Source: Dyella sedimenti
Lineage (GTDB): Bacteria; Pseudomonadota; Gammaproteobacteria; Xanthomonadales; Rhodanobacteraceae
Direction of reading: 5' to 3'
Assembly (NCBI RefSeq): GCF_022760995.1
Contig: NZ_JAKWJO010000001.1
Coordinates: 806,001 to 870,000, forward strand
DNA: 64,000 nt
Shown: positions 55,086 through 64,000 of the stretch, piece after piece
Position numbering within the stretch: the stretch's first letter is position 1
Layout of the letters: each line of letters begins with the position of its first letter
The notes under the pieces: generated by a model
Told to the model about the DNA's origin: nothing
Database searches by the model: none
What the model saw: the letters and a program-made list of their open reading frames with translations, nothing else
Program-made: the position numbers and the translations under genes

Positions 55086-55283
55086 TCAGTCGACGCGGAA
55101 CACCTGGACGCTCTCGCAGGCCGGACAGCGGTAGCTTTGCAGCTCGGCATCCTCTTCGTCAGCCCATTCGCGCGCCGATTGCGGCAGCGAGTCCTGCGGT
55201 TCCATCTCGACCGGCTGGCCGGCCCGGGAGCAGGCTTCGCACAGCACGGGGCCGTCGGGCAGCGGGCGATAATCGTCGGCCAT
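55086..55283 (-). CDS. Small protein with two Cys-x-x-Cys pairs, 65 aa
   Basis: LCEACSRAGQ and YRCPACESVQVFRVD give a zinc-ribbon-like pair about 35 residues apart; the middle is acidic (REWADEEDAELQ). The start at 55283 has GGAG eight bases upstream. No specific family recognised. Confidence 0.75.
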   Translation of the reverse strand: MADDYRPLPDGPVLCEACSRAGQPVEMEPQDSLPQSAREWADEEDAELQSYRCPACESVQVFRVD

Positions 55284-55367
55284 GGTGGTTCTCCGCAAGG
55301 TGGATGTCGGTGTGCCACCGTAGCGCGCGTACCGTGCATGCAGCGTCGAAGCTGCGGCGTCGGTCGA

Positions 55368-55556
55368 TCAATCGCCGTCGTCCTCGACGGGTTCGGAGGG
55401 CCTGAGCTTGAGCCGTCCGTTCTTGCGCAAGGCCTCGCGCAGCACGAACTCGATCTGCGCGTTGACGCTGCGCAGATCGTCGTCCGCCCAGCGCTGCATG
55501 GCTTCGAGCACCACGGCGCTGATACGCAGGGGATAGGCCTTCTTGTCAGCCGCCAT
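55368..55556 (-). CDS. Arc-like ribbon-helix-helix DNA-binding protein, 62 aa
   Basis: [47 protein letters not shown] has the ribbon strand (YPLRIS) and two helices of an Arc/MetJ-type fold, with the typical N-A-Q-I-E-F-V-L-R-E-A-L second helix. Its gene overlaps the end of the SPFH gene by 11 bp, so the two are translated together. A perfect palindrome before the SPFH gene is a good candidate for its operator. Confidence 0.85.
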   Translation of the reverse strand: MAADKKAYPLRISAVVLEAMQRWADDDLRSVNAQIEFVLREALRKNGRLKLRPSEPVEDDGD

Positions 55557-56415
55557 AGAGCGTGCCGGCATTCACCACCGGCTGGGTGGCGCGGTCGCCG
55601 CACAGCACCACCAATAGATTGCTGACCATGGCGGCCTTGCGTTCCTCGTCCAGTTCCACCACGCCCTGCTGGCGCAGCTTGTCCAGCGCCATGGCGACCA
55701 TGCCCACCGCGCCTTCCACGATGCGCTCGCGCGCGGCCACGATGGCGCTGGCCTGCTGGCGCTGCAGCATGGCCTGGGCGATCTCCTGCGCATAGGCGAG
55801 GTGGCTGATGCGCGCCTCGATCACCCGCACGCCGGCCTTGTCCAGGCGGGCCTGGATCTCGTCGCGCAGATGGTCATTGATGACCTCGCCGTGGCTGCGC
55901 AGCGCCGGCTTGCCATCCTCGTGCGCGTCGTAGGGATAGTTCTGCGCCATCTGGCGCAGGGCCGACTCGCTCTGGATGGTCGCGAAGTTCTCGTAGTCGT
56001 CCACGCAGAACACCGCCTCGGCGGTATCGACCACCTGCCACACCACTACCGCCGCGATCTCGATGGGATTGCCGTCGCTGTCGTTCACCTTGAGCTTGCC
56101 GCTCTCGAAGTTGCGCGCGCGCAGCGAGACGCGGCGGCGGCTGCAGAACGGGTTGGTCCAGCGCAGGCCCTCGGCGCGCACGGTGCCGGCGTACTTGCCG
56201 AACAGCTGCAGCACCTGGCCCTCGTTGGGAGCGACCTGGAAGAAGCCTTTCAGCATGAGGACCACGAGCACCTCCATGCCGATGCCGGCCAGGACCTCCC
56301 AGCTCAGCCTGCCGCCCGCCATGCCGGTGAACAAGGCGAGTCCAAGCAGCGCCAGAAGCAGGCAGACCACGACGGTGGGGATGCCGGCAACCGAAAAACC
56401 CTGACGTTCGTTCAT
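55546..56415 (-). CDS. SPFH/band-7 membrane protein, 289 aa
   Basis: One or two hydrophobic segments (about 12-57) anchor the protein, followed by an SPFH domain: [49 protein letters not shown], then [42 protein letters not shown]. The C-terminal part has the coiled coil [44 protein letters not shown]. Related stomatin/prohibitin-like proteins organise membranes or proteases. It overlaps the ribbon-helix-helix gene. GGGAGGAA precedes its ATG. Confidence 0.92.
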   Translation of the reverse strand: MNERQGFSVAGIPTVVVCLLLALLGLALFTGMAGGRLSWEVLAGIGMEVLVVLMLKGFFQVAPNEGQVLQLFGKYAGTVRAEGLRWTNPFCSRRRVSLRARNFESGKLKVNDSDGNPIEIAAVVVWQVVDTAEAVFCVDDYENFATIQSESALRQMAQNYPYDAHEDGKPALRSHGEVINDHLRDEIQARLDKAGVRVIEARISHLAYAQEIAQAMLQRQQASAIVAARERIVEGAVGMVAMALDKLRQQGVVELDEERKAAMVSNLLVVLCGDRATQPVVNAGTLYGG

Positions 56416-56444
56416 GGTGGTTCCTCCCTAGGTGGGAAGAATTA

Positions 56445-56461
56445 GATATCAAAATGATATC
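56445..56461. promoter_or_regulatory. Perfect palindrome GATATCA-AAA-TGATATC, candidate operator
   Basis: This 17-bp palindrome with a 3-base centre stands 30 bp ahead of the SPFH start codon, in the only AT-rich patch of the region, and overlaps a -10-like sequence on the minus strand (TATCTAAT). Its position and symmetry fit binding of the ribbon-helix-helix protein encoded by the second gene of the operon. Confidence 0.6.
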
Positions 56462-56489
56462 TCCATGCAAGCCAGCCCCGGCGGGGCGG

Positions 56490-57953
56490 TCAGGACGAGG
56501 GCGGCGGCAGGTTGCCCGCCAGCTCCGTGGTGGGGGTGATTTCCTCGATGCGCATCTGGCCGAACAGGTTGGCGGCATTGAAGAAATGCCATGGGTCGCC
56601 GTCGCCCGCGTCCAGCGCGATGTGGCCGCTGTCGAACCGGCGCAGGGCGGCGTCGAAGCTCTGCCAGCGGCCGTTGATCCAGGACTGCACCCAGGCGTGC
56701 GGCACGAATACGCGCGAGGTACCGCCGTAGCGGTCGGCATAGACCATGCCGCTGACCACCCGGGTGGGAATGCCCTGCGCGCGGGCCATCGCGGCCAGCA
56801 GCACGGCGTACTCGGTGCAATCGCCCTGGCGGGTGTGCAGCACCTCCAGCGCGGAGGCATAGCCCACGTCCAGCCCGTGCTGGACGATGTAGCCGCTGAC
56901 GAAACCGCGCAGGCGCCGCATTTTCTGCAGGTCGCCCTGGGCGCTGCCGGCTACCTTGGCGGCGAGATCGCGGATCTCCAGTGCATCCGACTGCACCCAG
57001 TCGTTGGGCTGGGTGTCCTGTGCGCTCGGCGGCGGCTCGCCGCCACTCTGGGCGTTGCCTACGTCGATCAGCCAGTCGCCGCGGCCGAGGCGGGTCACCC
57101 GCTGCTCGTCCGTATCGATCGCCGGCGGCGCGTCGCCATCGGCCATGCGGATGCGGTAGCGCAGGAAGCCGCCGCGCAGGTAGACCGGCAGCAGGCGCGG
57201 CGCCTCGACCATGGCCGCGCGGAACATATCCACGCCTTGCGTCGGCGCCACGGCGCAAGGCTGGCTGCAGGCCAGCATGTCCAGTTCCTGCCCCAGCATG
57301 CGCAGGGCGCCCTTGCGGGCCACGCCCTCATCGTCCAGCCACAGGTCCATCTCCTGCTCGCCGCGGGCCGTGTGCAGCACCTGGCGCTGGTGGTCGAGCA
57401 CTTCGGGACCGTCCGGCAGCGCGACCCGCTCCTTGCCGAGTACCTGCATGTCCACATGGGCCACCGTCTGGCTGGCCGGGTCGAACATGCTCATCGTATA
57501 GCGCTGGCCCGGATGGGCGGCCGCCTGCCTCAGCATCAGGCGCTGGCCCTCGCTCAGCACGGCGCCGGCCGGCCAGGCCAGCACGGTTCGCCGGGTGGCG
57601 CCGCCGACGCTGGTGGTGACGATGAAGCTGCCATCCGGCTGGCGCCGGCCATCGACCGAACTCTCGGTATGGGACAGCGTGCTGCGGGAGTAGAAGGCCA
57701 GCGGCTGCCCGGATGCGTCCTCGACGCTGCGGGTCAGCACGCCCAGCGGGACGCCGTTGCCATTGCGGTTGAGCTCGATCACCAGGTTCTGCGTGGTGGT
57801 GACCACGCCGCCGGAGCGCTGGTGCTGGATCTCCAGGTGGCCGATCTTGCGCCCGCCCAGCAGCACGCTCATCCAGGTGGTGTCGGCCGACGTCGTTCCG
57901 GCCCAGGCAAGAGGCCACAGCGACAGCCACAGCACGGCAAACCGCTTGCGCAT
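56490..57953 (-). CDS. Exported transglutaminase-like protein, 487 aa
   Basis: A signal peptide ([18 protein letters not shown]) precedes a long N-terminal beta-rich region and a transglutaminase core with Cys near 377 ([26 protein letters not shown]), His near 418 ([10 protein letters not shown]) and Asp near 432 (SFDAALRR). Thus the triad is complete. Such exported proteins often work as peptidases or in envelope modification. The ATG at 57953 follows GGAG. Confidence 0.9.
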   Translation of the reverse strand: MRKRFAVLWLSLWPLAWAGTTSADTTWMSVLLGGRKIGHLEIQHQRSGGVVTTTQNLVIELNRNGNGVPLGVLTRSVEDASGQPLAFYSRSTLSHTESSVDGRRQPDGSFIVTTSVGGATRRTVLAWPAGAVLSEGQRLMLRQAAAHPGQRYTMSMFDPASQTVAHVDMQVLGKERVALPDGPEVLDHQRQVLHTARGEQEMDLWLDDEGVARKGALRMLGQELDMLACSQPCAVAPTQGVDMFRAAMVEAPRLLPVYLRGGFLRYRIRMADGDAPPAIDTDEQRVTRLGRGDWLIDVGNAQSGGEPPPSAQDTQPNDWVQSDALEIRDLAAKVAGSAQGDLQKMRRLRGFVSGYIVQHGLDVGYASALEVLHTRQGDCTEYAVLLAAMARAQGIPTRVVSGMVYADRYGGTSRVFVPHAWVQSWINGRWQSFDAALRRFDSGHIALDAGDGDPWHFFNAANLFGQMRIEEITPTTELAGNLPPPSS

Positions 57954-58073
57954 GGTTGCTCCGCGGGGGACGGCGATGGAGACAGTCAATGCTGGTCGAT
58001 GGCCTTCGTCAAGAGGGGATGGGGCATGGCGGCCGCGCCGCTTACAATGGCGCTTTGTCCCGTGGAGACGCCG

Positions 58074-59255
58074 ATGAAGCCGTTTGGCACGCCTTATTCC
58101 GACCATGCCCTGCGCGTGCTGCTGCTGGGCTCCGGCGAACTGGGCAAGGAGGTGGCGATCGAGCTGCAGCGCTACGCTGTGGAAGTGATCGCGGTGGATC
58201 GCTACGCCCATGCGCCGGCCATGCAGGTGGCGCACCGCAGCCATGTGATCGACATGCTCGATGGGACAGCCCTGCGCGCGCTGATCGAGCAGGAGCGGCC
58301 CGACCTGGTGGTGCCGGAGATCGAGGCGATCCACACCCCCACGCTGATCGCGCTGGAGAAGGAGGGCCTGCGCGTGATCCCCACCGCGCGGGCCGCCTGG
58401 CTCACCATGGACCGCGAAGGCATCCGCCGCCTGGCCGCCGAGGAGCTCAAGCTGCCGACCTCGCGCTACCGCTTCTGCGACACCGAGGCGGAATACCGCG
58501 AGGCCGCGGCCGCCATCGGCCTGCCGTTCGTGGTCAAGCCGGTGATGAGTTCCTCCGGCAAGGGGCAGAGCGTGGTGCGGCGGGAAAGCGAGTTGCAGCC
58601 GGCCTGGGACTACGCCCAGTCCGGCGGCCGCGCGGGCAAGGGACGCGTGATCGTCGAGGGCTTCGTCGATTTCGACTACGAGATCACCCTGTTGACCGTG
58701 CGCCACAAGGACGGGGTGAGCTTCTGCGCGCCCATCGGCCATCGCCAGGAGGACGGCGACTATCGCGAGTCCTGGCAGCCGCAGCCGATGAGCGAGGCGG
58801 CCCTCGCCGAGGCGCAGCGCCAGGCCGCGGCGATCACGGGCGCGCTTGGCGGCTGGGGCGTGTTCGGCGTGGAGTTCTTCGTCAAGGGCGACAGCGTGAT
58901 CTTCTCCGAGGTGAGCCCGCGCCCGCACGACACCGGCCTGGTCACGCTGATCTCGCAGGATCTCTCCGAGTTCGCCCTGCACGCGCGCGCGATCCTGGGC
59001 CTGCCCATTCCCGCGATCCGCCAGTTCGGGCCATCGGCATCGTGCGCGGTGCTGGTGGAGGGCGAGGGCGCGGCGCCGCGCTACTTCAACGTGGAGGCGG
59101 CGCTGGCGCAGCCCGACACGCAGCTGCGCATCTTCGGCAAACCGGCGGTGAAGGGGCGCCGGCGCATGGCGGTGACGCTGGCGCGCGACGAGAGCATCGA
59201 GACGGCCAAGGCCAAGGCCATCGCGGCGGCGAGGGCCTTGCGCGTGGAGCTATAA
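58074..59255 (+). CDS. purT: Formate-dependent phosphoribosylglycinamide formyltransferase PurT, 393 aa
   Basis: PurT makes formyl-GAR from GAR, formate and ATP in purine synthesis. It is an ATP-grasp protein: [29 protein letters not shown] at the N-terminus, [18 protein letters not shown] in the middle, then [20 protein letters not shown] and [37 protein letters not shown]. Length and motifs are standard. GGAGACGCCG precedes the ATG. Confidence 0.97.
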   Translation: MKPFGTPYSDHALRVLLLGSGELGKEVAIELQRYAVEVIAVDRYAHAPAMQVAHRSHVIDMLDGTALRALIEQERPDLVVPEIEAIHTPTLIALEKEGLRVIPTARAAWLTMDREGIRRLAAEELKLPTSRYRFCDTEAEYREAAAAIGLPFVVKPVMSSSGKGQSVVRRESELQPAWDYAQSGGRAGKGRVIVEGFVDFDYEITLLTVRHKDGVSFCAPIGHRQEDGDYRESWQPQPMSEAALAEAQRQAAAITGALGGWGVFGVEFFVKGDSVIFSEVSPRPHDTGLVTLISQDLSEFALHARAILGLPIPAIRQFGPSASCAVLVEGEGAAPRYFNVEAALAQPDTQLRIFGKPAVKGRRRMAVTLARDESIETAKAKAIAAARALRVEL

Positions 59256-59330
59256 CGCCTCGGATAAATCGCATCGCAAGACGATCCCTTCGCCCTGACC
59301 GGAGGGAAAAAAAGACAACGGAGACGAACG

Positions 59331-60851
59331 ATGGCATCGACGGAATTCGCGCATTGGCTGGTGGTGGTCGTCGAGACCTTCGCCGCCTTGTTCCTGCTGC
59401 TGCTGGCCTTGCTGGTCGTGGTGGTGTTGGTGGTGTGGTTCGTCGACCGCAACCAGACCAGCAACTCTGTGTTGCGCAACTTCCCGGTGGTCGGTCATTT
59501 CCGCTACTGGTTCCTGCACCTGGGCGAATTCTTCCGGCAGTACCTGTATTCCAGCGACCGCGAGGAACTGCCGTTCAACCGCGCCCAGCGCACCTGGGTC
59601 TATCGCGCGGCCAAGAACGCGGACAACACCAATGCCTTCGGTTCCACCCGCGACCTGCGCGGCGAAGGCGTGCCGTTCTTCGTCAACGCGCCGTTCCCGG
59701 CGCTGGGCGAGAAGCACGTGGAGCCCCGGCCGGTGACGCTGGGGCCCTATGCGCGCGAGCCTTACCAGCATGCCGCGTTCTTCAACATCTCCGCGATGAG
59801 TTTCGGCGCGCTGTCCGCGCCGGCCGTGCGCGCGCTGTCCCACGGTGCGGCCAAGGCCGGCATCTGGATGGACACCGGCGAGGGCGGCCTGGCGCCTTAT
59901 CACCTGGAGGGCGGCTGCGACATCATCTTCGAGATCGGCACCGCCAAGTACGGCGTGCGCACGCCCGACGGCAAGCTGGATGACCACCGGCTGCTGGCGA
60001 TCTGCGCGCACAAGCAGGTGAAGATGGTCAGCATCAAGCTCGGCCAGGGCGCCAAGCCGGGCATGGGCGGCCTGCTGCCCGCGGCCAAGGTCACGCCGGA
60101 GATCGCCGAGATCCGCGGCATTCCGGTGGGCGAGGACTCGCAAAGCCCCAATCGCCACCTGGACATCGGCAGCGTGCGGGAACTGATGGACGCGATCGGC
60201 CACATCCGCGAACTCACCGGCAAGCCGGTCGGTTTCAAGGCGGTGTTCGGCGGCGTGGACTGGATCGGCGAGCTGTGCGATGAAGTGCACCAGCGCGGCA
60301 TCGAGAGCGCGCCGGACTTCATCATCGTCGACGGTTCGGAAGGCGGCACCGGCGCCGCGCCGCAGACCCTGATGGAAGGCGTGGGCCTGCCGCTGCACGA
60401 ATCCCTGCCGGCCCTGGTGGACATGCTGATCGTGAAGGGGCTGCGCGAGCGCATCAAGGTGATCTGCTCGGGCAAGTGCATCACCGCCTACGACGTCGCC
60501 TGGGCGCTGTCGATGGGCGCGGACTTCGTCAACTCGGCGCGCGGCTTCATGCTGGCGCTGGGCTGCATCCAGTCGCTGCAATGCAACCGCAATACCTGCC
60601 CCACCGGCATCACCACGCAGAATCCCAAGCTGCAGCGCGGCCTGGTGGTCACCGACAAGAGCGAGCGGGTGGCCAACTACGCCACCAATGTCATGCACGA
60701 GGTGGGCATCATCGCGCACAGCTGCGGCGTGGACGAGCCACGCCAGCTCGATCGCACGCATTGCCGCATCGTCGGCGATGACGGCCTGTCGGTGCCGCTG
60801 GTGAAGCTGCATCCCTATCCGGTGATGCCGCAGGCCGCGCTCTCGTCCTGA
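59331..60851 (+). CDS. Membrane-anchored FMN-binding glutamate-synthase-like protein, 506 aa
   Basis: An N-terminal hydrophobic helix (about 10-38) is followed by a stand-alone glutamate synthase central/FMN domain: FFNISAMSFGALSAPAVRALSHGAAKAG, MDTGEGGLAPYH, IKLGQGAKPGMGGLLP, VDGSEGGTGAAPQ and the 3Fe-4S-like Cys pattern CIQSLQCNRNTCPTGITTQNP. The glutamine amidotransferase domain of true GltB is absent, so ammonia- or substrate-specific oxidoreductase activity other than GOGAT is likely. Function unknown. It follows purT by 75 bp. Confidence 0.92.
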   Translation: MASTEFAHWLVVVVETFAALFLLLLALLVVVVLVVWFVDRNQTSNSVLRNFPVVGHFRYWFLHLGEFFRQYLYSSDREELPFNRAQRTWVYRAAKNADNTNAFGSTRDLRGEGVPFFVNAPFPALGEKHVEPRPVTLGPYAREPYQHAAFFNISAMSFGALSAPAVRALSHGAAKAGIWMDTGEGGLAPYHLEGGCDIIFEIGTAKYGVRTPDGKLDDHRLLAICAHKQVKMVSIKLGQGAKPGMGGLLPAAKVTPEIAEIRGIPVGEDSQSPNRHLDIGSVRELMDAIGHIRELTGKPVGFKAVFGGVDWIGELCDEVHQRGIESAPDFIIVDGSEGGTGAAPQTLMEGVGLPLHESLPALVDMLIVKGLRERIKVICSGKCITAYDVAWALSMGADFVNSARGFMLALGCIQSLQCNRNTCPTGITTQNPKLQRGLVVTDKSERVANYATNVMHEVGIIAHSCGVDEPRQLDRTHCRIVGDDGLSVPLVKLHPYPVMPQAALSS

Positions 60852-60970
60852 CGATACGTGGTTTCGTTGATCCTGGTCATTCGTTCATCACACGAGGGGC
60901 GGCATCTTTGCCAAGGTCGAGCCCGCTTCCGCGGGCCGCACGATTCCATGACCTGACAGGAGAAGGCCTG

Positions 60971-62008
60971 ATGGCACCCAGGACGATGAAAGCCGCCGCG
61001 GCCTACCGCTTCGGCGAGCCGTTGCGTATCGAGGAAGTGCCCGTGCCGGCGCCAGCGCGCGGCGAAGTGCTGGTGAAGATCCTTTACAGCGGCGTCTGCC
61101 ATACCGACGTGCACGCGGTCGACGGCGACTGGCCGGTGAAGCCGCAGCCGCCGTTCATTCCCGGCCATGAGGGCGTGGGCGTGGTGGCGGCGCTGGGCGA
61201 GGGCGTCGAGCACCTGAAGCTGGGCGATCCGGTCGGCATCGCCTGGCTGCACGACGCCTGCGGGCATTGCGAGTACTGCATCAGCGGCTGGGAAACGCTG
61301 TGCGAGACGCAGCACGACAGCGGCTACAGCGTGAACGGCAGCTTCGCCGAGTACGCCATCGGCAACGCCGCCTACGTGGCGCGCCTGCCCCATGACGTGG
61401 ACTACGCGGCGATGGCGCCCATCCTCTGCGCCGGCGTGACCACCTACAAGGGCATCCGCGAGACGGAGGCGCGCCCCGGCGAGTGGATCGCCATCTCGGG
61501 CATCGGCGGCCTGGGCCACCTGGCCGTGCAGTACGCCGCCGCCATGGGCCTGCAGGTGGTGGCCGTGGACGTGGCCGAGGAAAAGCTGGCATTGGCGCGC
61601 CAGCTGGGCGCCGCGGCCACCGTGGATGCGCGCGATCCGCAGGCCGTGCAGCACGTGCTCGACGCCACCCATGGCGGCGCCCATGGGGTGCTGGTGACGG
61701 CGGTGTCGCCGCCCGCGTTCTCGCAGGCGCTCAACTTCATCCGCCGCCGCGGCACCATGGCCCTGGTGGGCCTGCCGCCCGGCGACTTCGCCACGCCGAT
61801 CTTCGACGTGGTGCTCAAGCGCCTCACCATCCGCGGCTCCATCGTGGGTACCCGCAAGGACCTGGCCGAGGCGGTGGACTTCGCCGCCCGCGGCAAGGTG
61901 AAGGCGACCATCGAGCGGCGGCCGCTGGAGGCCGTGAACGACGTGCTGCAGGGACTGCGCGAGGGGCATATCCAGGGCCGCGTGGTGCTGGATATCGGCA
62001 AGGCATGA
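60971..62008 (+). CDS. adhP: Zinc-dependent alcohol dehydrogenase, AdhP type, 345 aa
   Basis: The catalytic zinc site is Cys43 (SGVCHTD), His66-Glu67 (GHEGVG) and a later Cys (LCAGVTTYKG). The structural zinc set is ACGHCEYCISGWETLC. NAD site ISGIGGLGHLAVQYAAAMGL follows. It oxidises primary alcohols or reduces aldehydes. AGGAGAAGG precedes the ATG at 60971. Confidence 0.95.
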   Translation: MAPRTMKAAAAYRFGEPLRIEEVPVPAPARGEVLVKILYSGVCHTDVHAVDGDWPVKPQPPFIPGHEGVGVVAALGEGVEHLKLGDPVGIAWLHDACGHCEYCISGWETLCETQHDSGYSVNGSFAEYAIGNAAYVARLPHDVDYAAMAPILCAGVTTYKGIRETEARPGEWIAISGIGGLGHLAVQYAAAMGLQVVAVDVAEEKLALARQLGAAATVDARDPQAVQHVLDATHGGAHGVLVTAVSPPAFSQALNFIRRRGTMALVGLPPGDFATPIFDVVLKRLTIRGSIVGTRKDLAEAVDFAARGKVKATIERRPLEAVNDVLQGLREGHIQGRVVLDIGKA

Positions 62009-62065
62009 ATGGCGGCAGGAGTCCCGCTCGTCCCGCGGCGGCGGAATGAGCGGGACCGCTGCCGG

Positions 62066-62776
62066 TCACCCTTCGGGCATCTCCACCCAGCCCTCGCTGG
62101 TGCGGATCTGCAGCGGTCGGAAGCGCCGCTTGTAGTCCATCTTGGGATGGCCGGCGATCCAGAAACCCAGGTACACCCAGGGCAGGCCCCGGCGCCGCGC
62201 CATCGCTACCTGCTGCAGGATGGCGAAGGTGCCCAGGCCGCGCGCGGTCTCGTCCGGATCGTAGAAGGTATAGACCGCCGACAGGCCCTGCAGGCACACG
62301 TCGGTGACCGCCACGCCCAGCAGGCGCGGGCCCTCGCGGAACTCCAGGAACAGGGTGGGGCTCCAGGGCGCGGTGAGGAAGCGCCGGAAATCGCTGGCGT
62401 CGGCCTCGTCCATGCCGCCGCCGGGATGCCGCTGGCGCAGGTAGCGCTCGTACAGCGCATGCCGCTCGGCGTTGTAGCCGGCCATGGATTCGATCACCTG
62501 CACGTTCTCATTGCGCTTGAGGCAGCGCCGCTGGGCGCGGTCCGGCGCGAACCGGGCCACGTCGATGCGGCAGGGCGTGCAGGCCCGGCAACTGCTGCAA
62601 TAGGGGTAGTACAGGTGGCCGCCGGCCCGGCGGAAGCCGCGCTCCAGGGCGGGGCCGTACAACTGGTCCAGCTGCGGGGCCGCCGGGTCGATCACCAGGT
62701 TCTGTGCCGTGCGCTCGGCAAAATAGCCGCAGGTGTGCGGCAGGGTCTGGAAGAGGCGGACACGGTCGGAGCGCAT
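62066..62776 (-). CDS. bpt: Aspartate/glutamate leucyltransferase Bpt, 236 aa
   Basis: Bpt attaches Leu from Leu-tRNA to N-terminal Asp/Glu for degradation by the ClpS-ClpAP N-end rule pathway. The Cys cluster TCGYFAERTAQNLVID and YYPYCSSCRACTPCRIDV is typical, as is YLGFWIAGHPKMDYKRRFRPLQ near the end. Length is standard. Confidence 0.95.
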   Translation of the reverse strand: MRSDRVRLFQTLPHTCGYFAERTAQNLVIDPAAPQLDQLYGPALERGFRRAGGHLYYPYCSSCRACTPCRIDVARFAPDRAQRRCLKRNENVQVIESMAGYNAERHALYERYLRQRHPGGGMDEADASDFRRFLTAPWSPTLFLEFREGPRLLGVAVTDVCLQGLSAVYTFYDPDETARGLGTFAILQQVAMARRRGLPWVYLGFWIAGHPKMDYKRRFRPLQIRTSEGWVEMPEG

Positions 62777-62867
62777 GGGGACGATTCTATGTCCGCCCCG
62801 GCCCGTCGTGTGAGTAGGAAAAAGCCGACAAATGCCGTCAGCCGAGCCTGCTCGTGGCGTCAGGGCC

Positions 62868-63260
62868 TCAGATGACGCCCATATAGCGCAGCATCAGCAC
62901 CACGAAGGCGCCGGCCAGGGCCAGCATGACGATGCGCCGGACCCGGTTGGCCATCCCTTTCCGCCGCATGTCCGGGGTGGCGTTGCGGGCCAGGGCCAGT
63001 TCCTCGCCATGGCGGACCACCGGCTCGATGCCCAGCTCCCTCAATGCGGCGCGAGCCCGGGTGTAGTCATCGGCCCGGGCTACCCAGACCTGGGGCCAAC
63101 TTTCCCGGTTCTCGGTGCGCTGCGAATAGCTGAAGCGCTGGTAGCTGGGCCGGTTGTAGTTGGAGCGGTTCTCGACGGAGCACTCAATGCCCTGCTCGGA
63201 CAGCAGCGCGACCACGCGGTCGATGTTTTCCTGGCGGGGCGAGGTATAGAGCTGGCGCAT
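62868..63260 (-). CDS. DUF2007-like 'pathogenicity-like' protein with C-terminal membrane helix, 130 aa
   Basis: The N-terminal part MRQLYTSPRQENIDRVVALLSEQGIECSVENRS fits the DUF2007 signal-transducing-like fold; WPQVWVARADDYTRARAALREL follows. A single C-terminal helix (RIVMLALAGAFVVLMLRYMGVI) anchors it. Xanthomonad relatives are annotated as pathogenicity-like proteins with no proven role. The start at 63260 has an AGG upstream. Confidence 0.82.
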   Translation of the reverse strand: MRQLYTSPRQENIDRVVALLSEQGIECSVENRSNYNRPSYQRFSYSQRTENRESWPQVWVARADDYTRARAALRELGIEPVVRHGEELALARNATPDMRRKGMANRVRRIVMLALAGAFVVLMLRYMGVI

Positions 63261-63349
63261 GGGGAAACCTGTGTTCGTCGCCCGGAGGGCAGCCGGGCGG
63301 CGGGGCGGGCGCCCGGCGAGGGGCGATGTTACTACGCTGCCCCGGCGGG

Positions 63350-64000
63350 TCAGCTGCGCAGGCGGATCAGTCCTTCCTGGGCGGTCGAGGCCACCAGCCG
63401 CCCGTCCTGGGCGAAGATCTGGCCACGCGCCAGGCCGCGCGCGCCCTGCGCGGTCGGGCTGTCGAAGGAGTACAGCAGCCATTCGTCCACCCGGAGCGGA
63501 CGATGGAACCATAGCGCATGGTCCAGGCTGGCCATCTGCACGTTGTGCGTGTAGTAGGAAATGCCGTGCGGCAGCGTGGCCGTGCCGATCAGGTTGAAGT
63601 CCGAGGCATAGGCCAGCAGGGAACGGTGCAGCGCGGGCGAATCGCCCACCGGCGCGCTCAGCCGGAACCAGATGTGCTGGTAGGGCGGCCGCTTGACCGG
63701 GTGCAGCTTGTCTTGCGGCCACACGTGGCGGAACTCGAACGGCGCATCCACACCCAGCCAGCGCTGCAGCTTCTCCGGCAGCTTGGCCAACTGTTCCGGC
63801 GGCAGCGGCTGCATCGGCTCGATGTCCTCGGGCCTGGGCACTTCGGGCATGGATATCTGGTGCTCGAAGCCGGTTTCCGGCACCTGGAACGAGATCGAGC
63901 CGTTCAGGATCGGCTGGCCATGCTGGATCGCCACCACGCGGCGCGAGGAGAAGGTGCCGCCGTCGCGGGTGCGCTCCACGCTGTAGACGATGGGGGCGTT
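63350..64000 (-). CDS. tesB: Acyl-CoA thioesterase II TesB, N-terminus cut by window
   Basis: The frame is open to the window end; 217 codons are present of about 290-300. It starts inside NAPIVYSVERTRDGGTFSSRRVVAIQHG, the end of the first hotdog. The second hotdog has FNLIGTATLPHGISYYTHN and SLDHALWFHRPLRVDEWLLY, and ends AQEGLIRLRS with the conserved Gln. Asp in ASDFNLIG is one catalytic residue. It releases free fatty acids from acyl-CoA. Confidence 0.94.
   Translation of the reverse strand, partial: NAPIVYSVERTRDGGTFSSRRVVAIQHGQPILNGSISFQVPETGFEHQISMPEVPRPEDIEPMQPLPPEQLAKLPEKLQRWLGVDAPFEFRHVWPQDKLHPVKRPPYQHIWFRLSAPVGDSPALHRSLLAYASDFNLIGTATLPHGISYYTHNVQMASLDHALWFHRPLRVDEWLLYSFDSPTAQGARGLARGQIFAQDGRLVASTAQEGLIRLRS

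Noticed and set aside
56454..58073. N-terminal extension of purT to 56454
   Set aside because: The added part is antisense to the exported transglutaminase; PurT begins at 58074 with a normal ribosome site.

Overview
The window is about 64 kb of GC-rich bacterial chromosome. Gene content and style point to a gammaproteobacterium of the Xanthomonadales, most like the Rhodanobacteraceae (Dyella, Frateuria, Rhodanobacter, Luteibacter). Reasons are the high GC throughout, a Xanthomonas-like minCDE set, branched-chain amino acid catabolic enzymes, fused isobutyryl-CoA mutase, subtilisin-like autotransporters and short palindromic repeats with GTAG/GTGG heads. This is an inference from family resemblance. 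No rRNA, tRNA or CRISPR array was seen.

Layout. 1-20.3 kb is dominated by leucine/valine catabolism: methylcrotonyl-CoA carboxylase beta subunit (cut by the window edge), a thiolase, isovaleryl-CoA dehydrogenase, Leu/Val/Phe dehydrogenase and the fused mutase IcmF. It is interrupted by a tandem pair of predicted lipidated subtilase autotransporters, a YccS-type membrane protein and a TetR-hydrolase pair. 20.4-29.3 kb is a mixed accessory stretch: a GST, a 58-aa ORF behind strong hairpins, an orphan HigA, an exported methyltransferase-like protein, VOC and DUF899 proteins, a phosphoesterase and an M28 peptidase. 29.3-39.2 kb has two 2H phosphoesterases, a second exported methyltransferase-like protein, an exported creatininase-like and beta-propeller pair, a 43-aa Cys-x-x-Cys peptide behind a possible Pho box, and an HDOD protein. 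39.3-47.7 kb holds a flavoprotein, a HEAAH-motif (HExxH-type) protein, the GNAT-minC-minD-minE operon, a two-component system and an SRPBCC/effector-binding protein. 47.9-54.1 kb holds a GldA/GldF/GldG-type ABC cassette, an IS5-family fragment and copper/cytochrome oxidase assembly genes (CtaG, PCuAC, SCO). 54.1-64 kb carries small conserved proteins, an SPFH-ribbon-helix-helix operon behind a perfect palindrome, a transglutaminase, purT, a membrane-anchored FMN glutamate-synthase-like protein, an alcohol dehydrogenase, bpt and part of tesB.

The least ordinary material is non-coding. Eleven copies of a GTRG-headed REP occur, mostly as inverted pairs. Two roughly 250-265 bp MITE-like elements share AGCCTGTTCA-type termini and lie between 5-bp direct repeats CTNAG, and in both cases one copy of the repeat contains the stop codon of a neighbouring gene. 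Other points worth a second look are the hairpin-58-aa ORF-terminator unit at 21.4-21.8 kb, the SPFH/RHH operon with its palindrome, and two methyltransferase-fold proteins with signal peptides.
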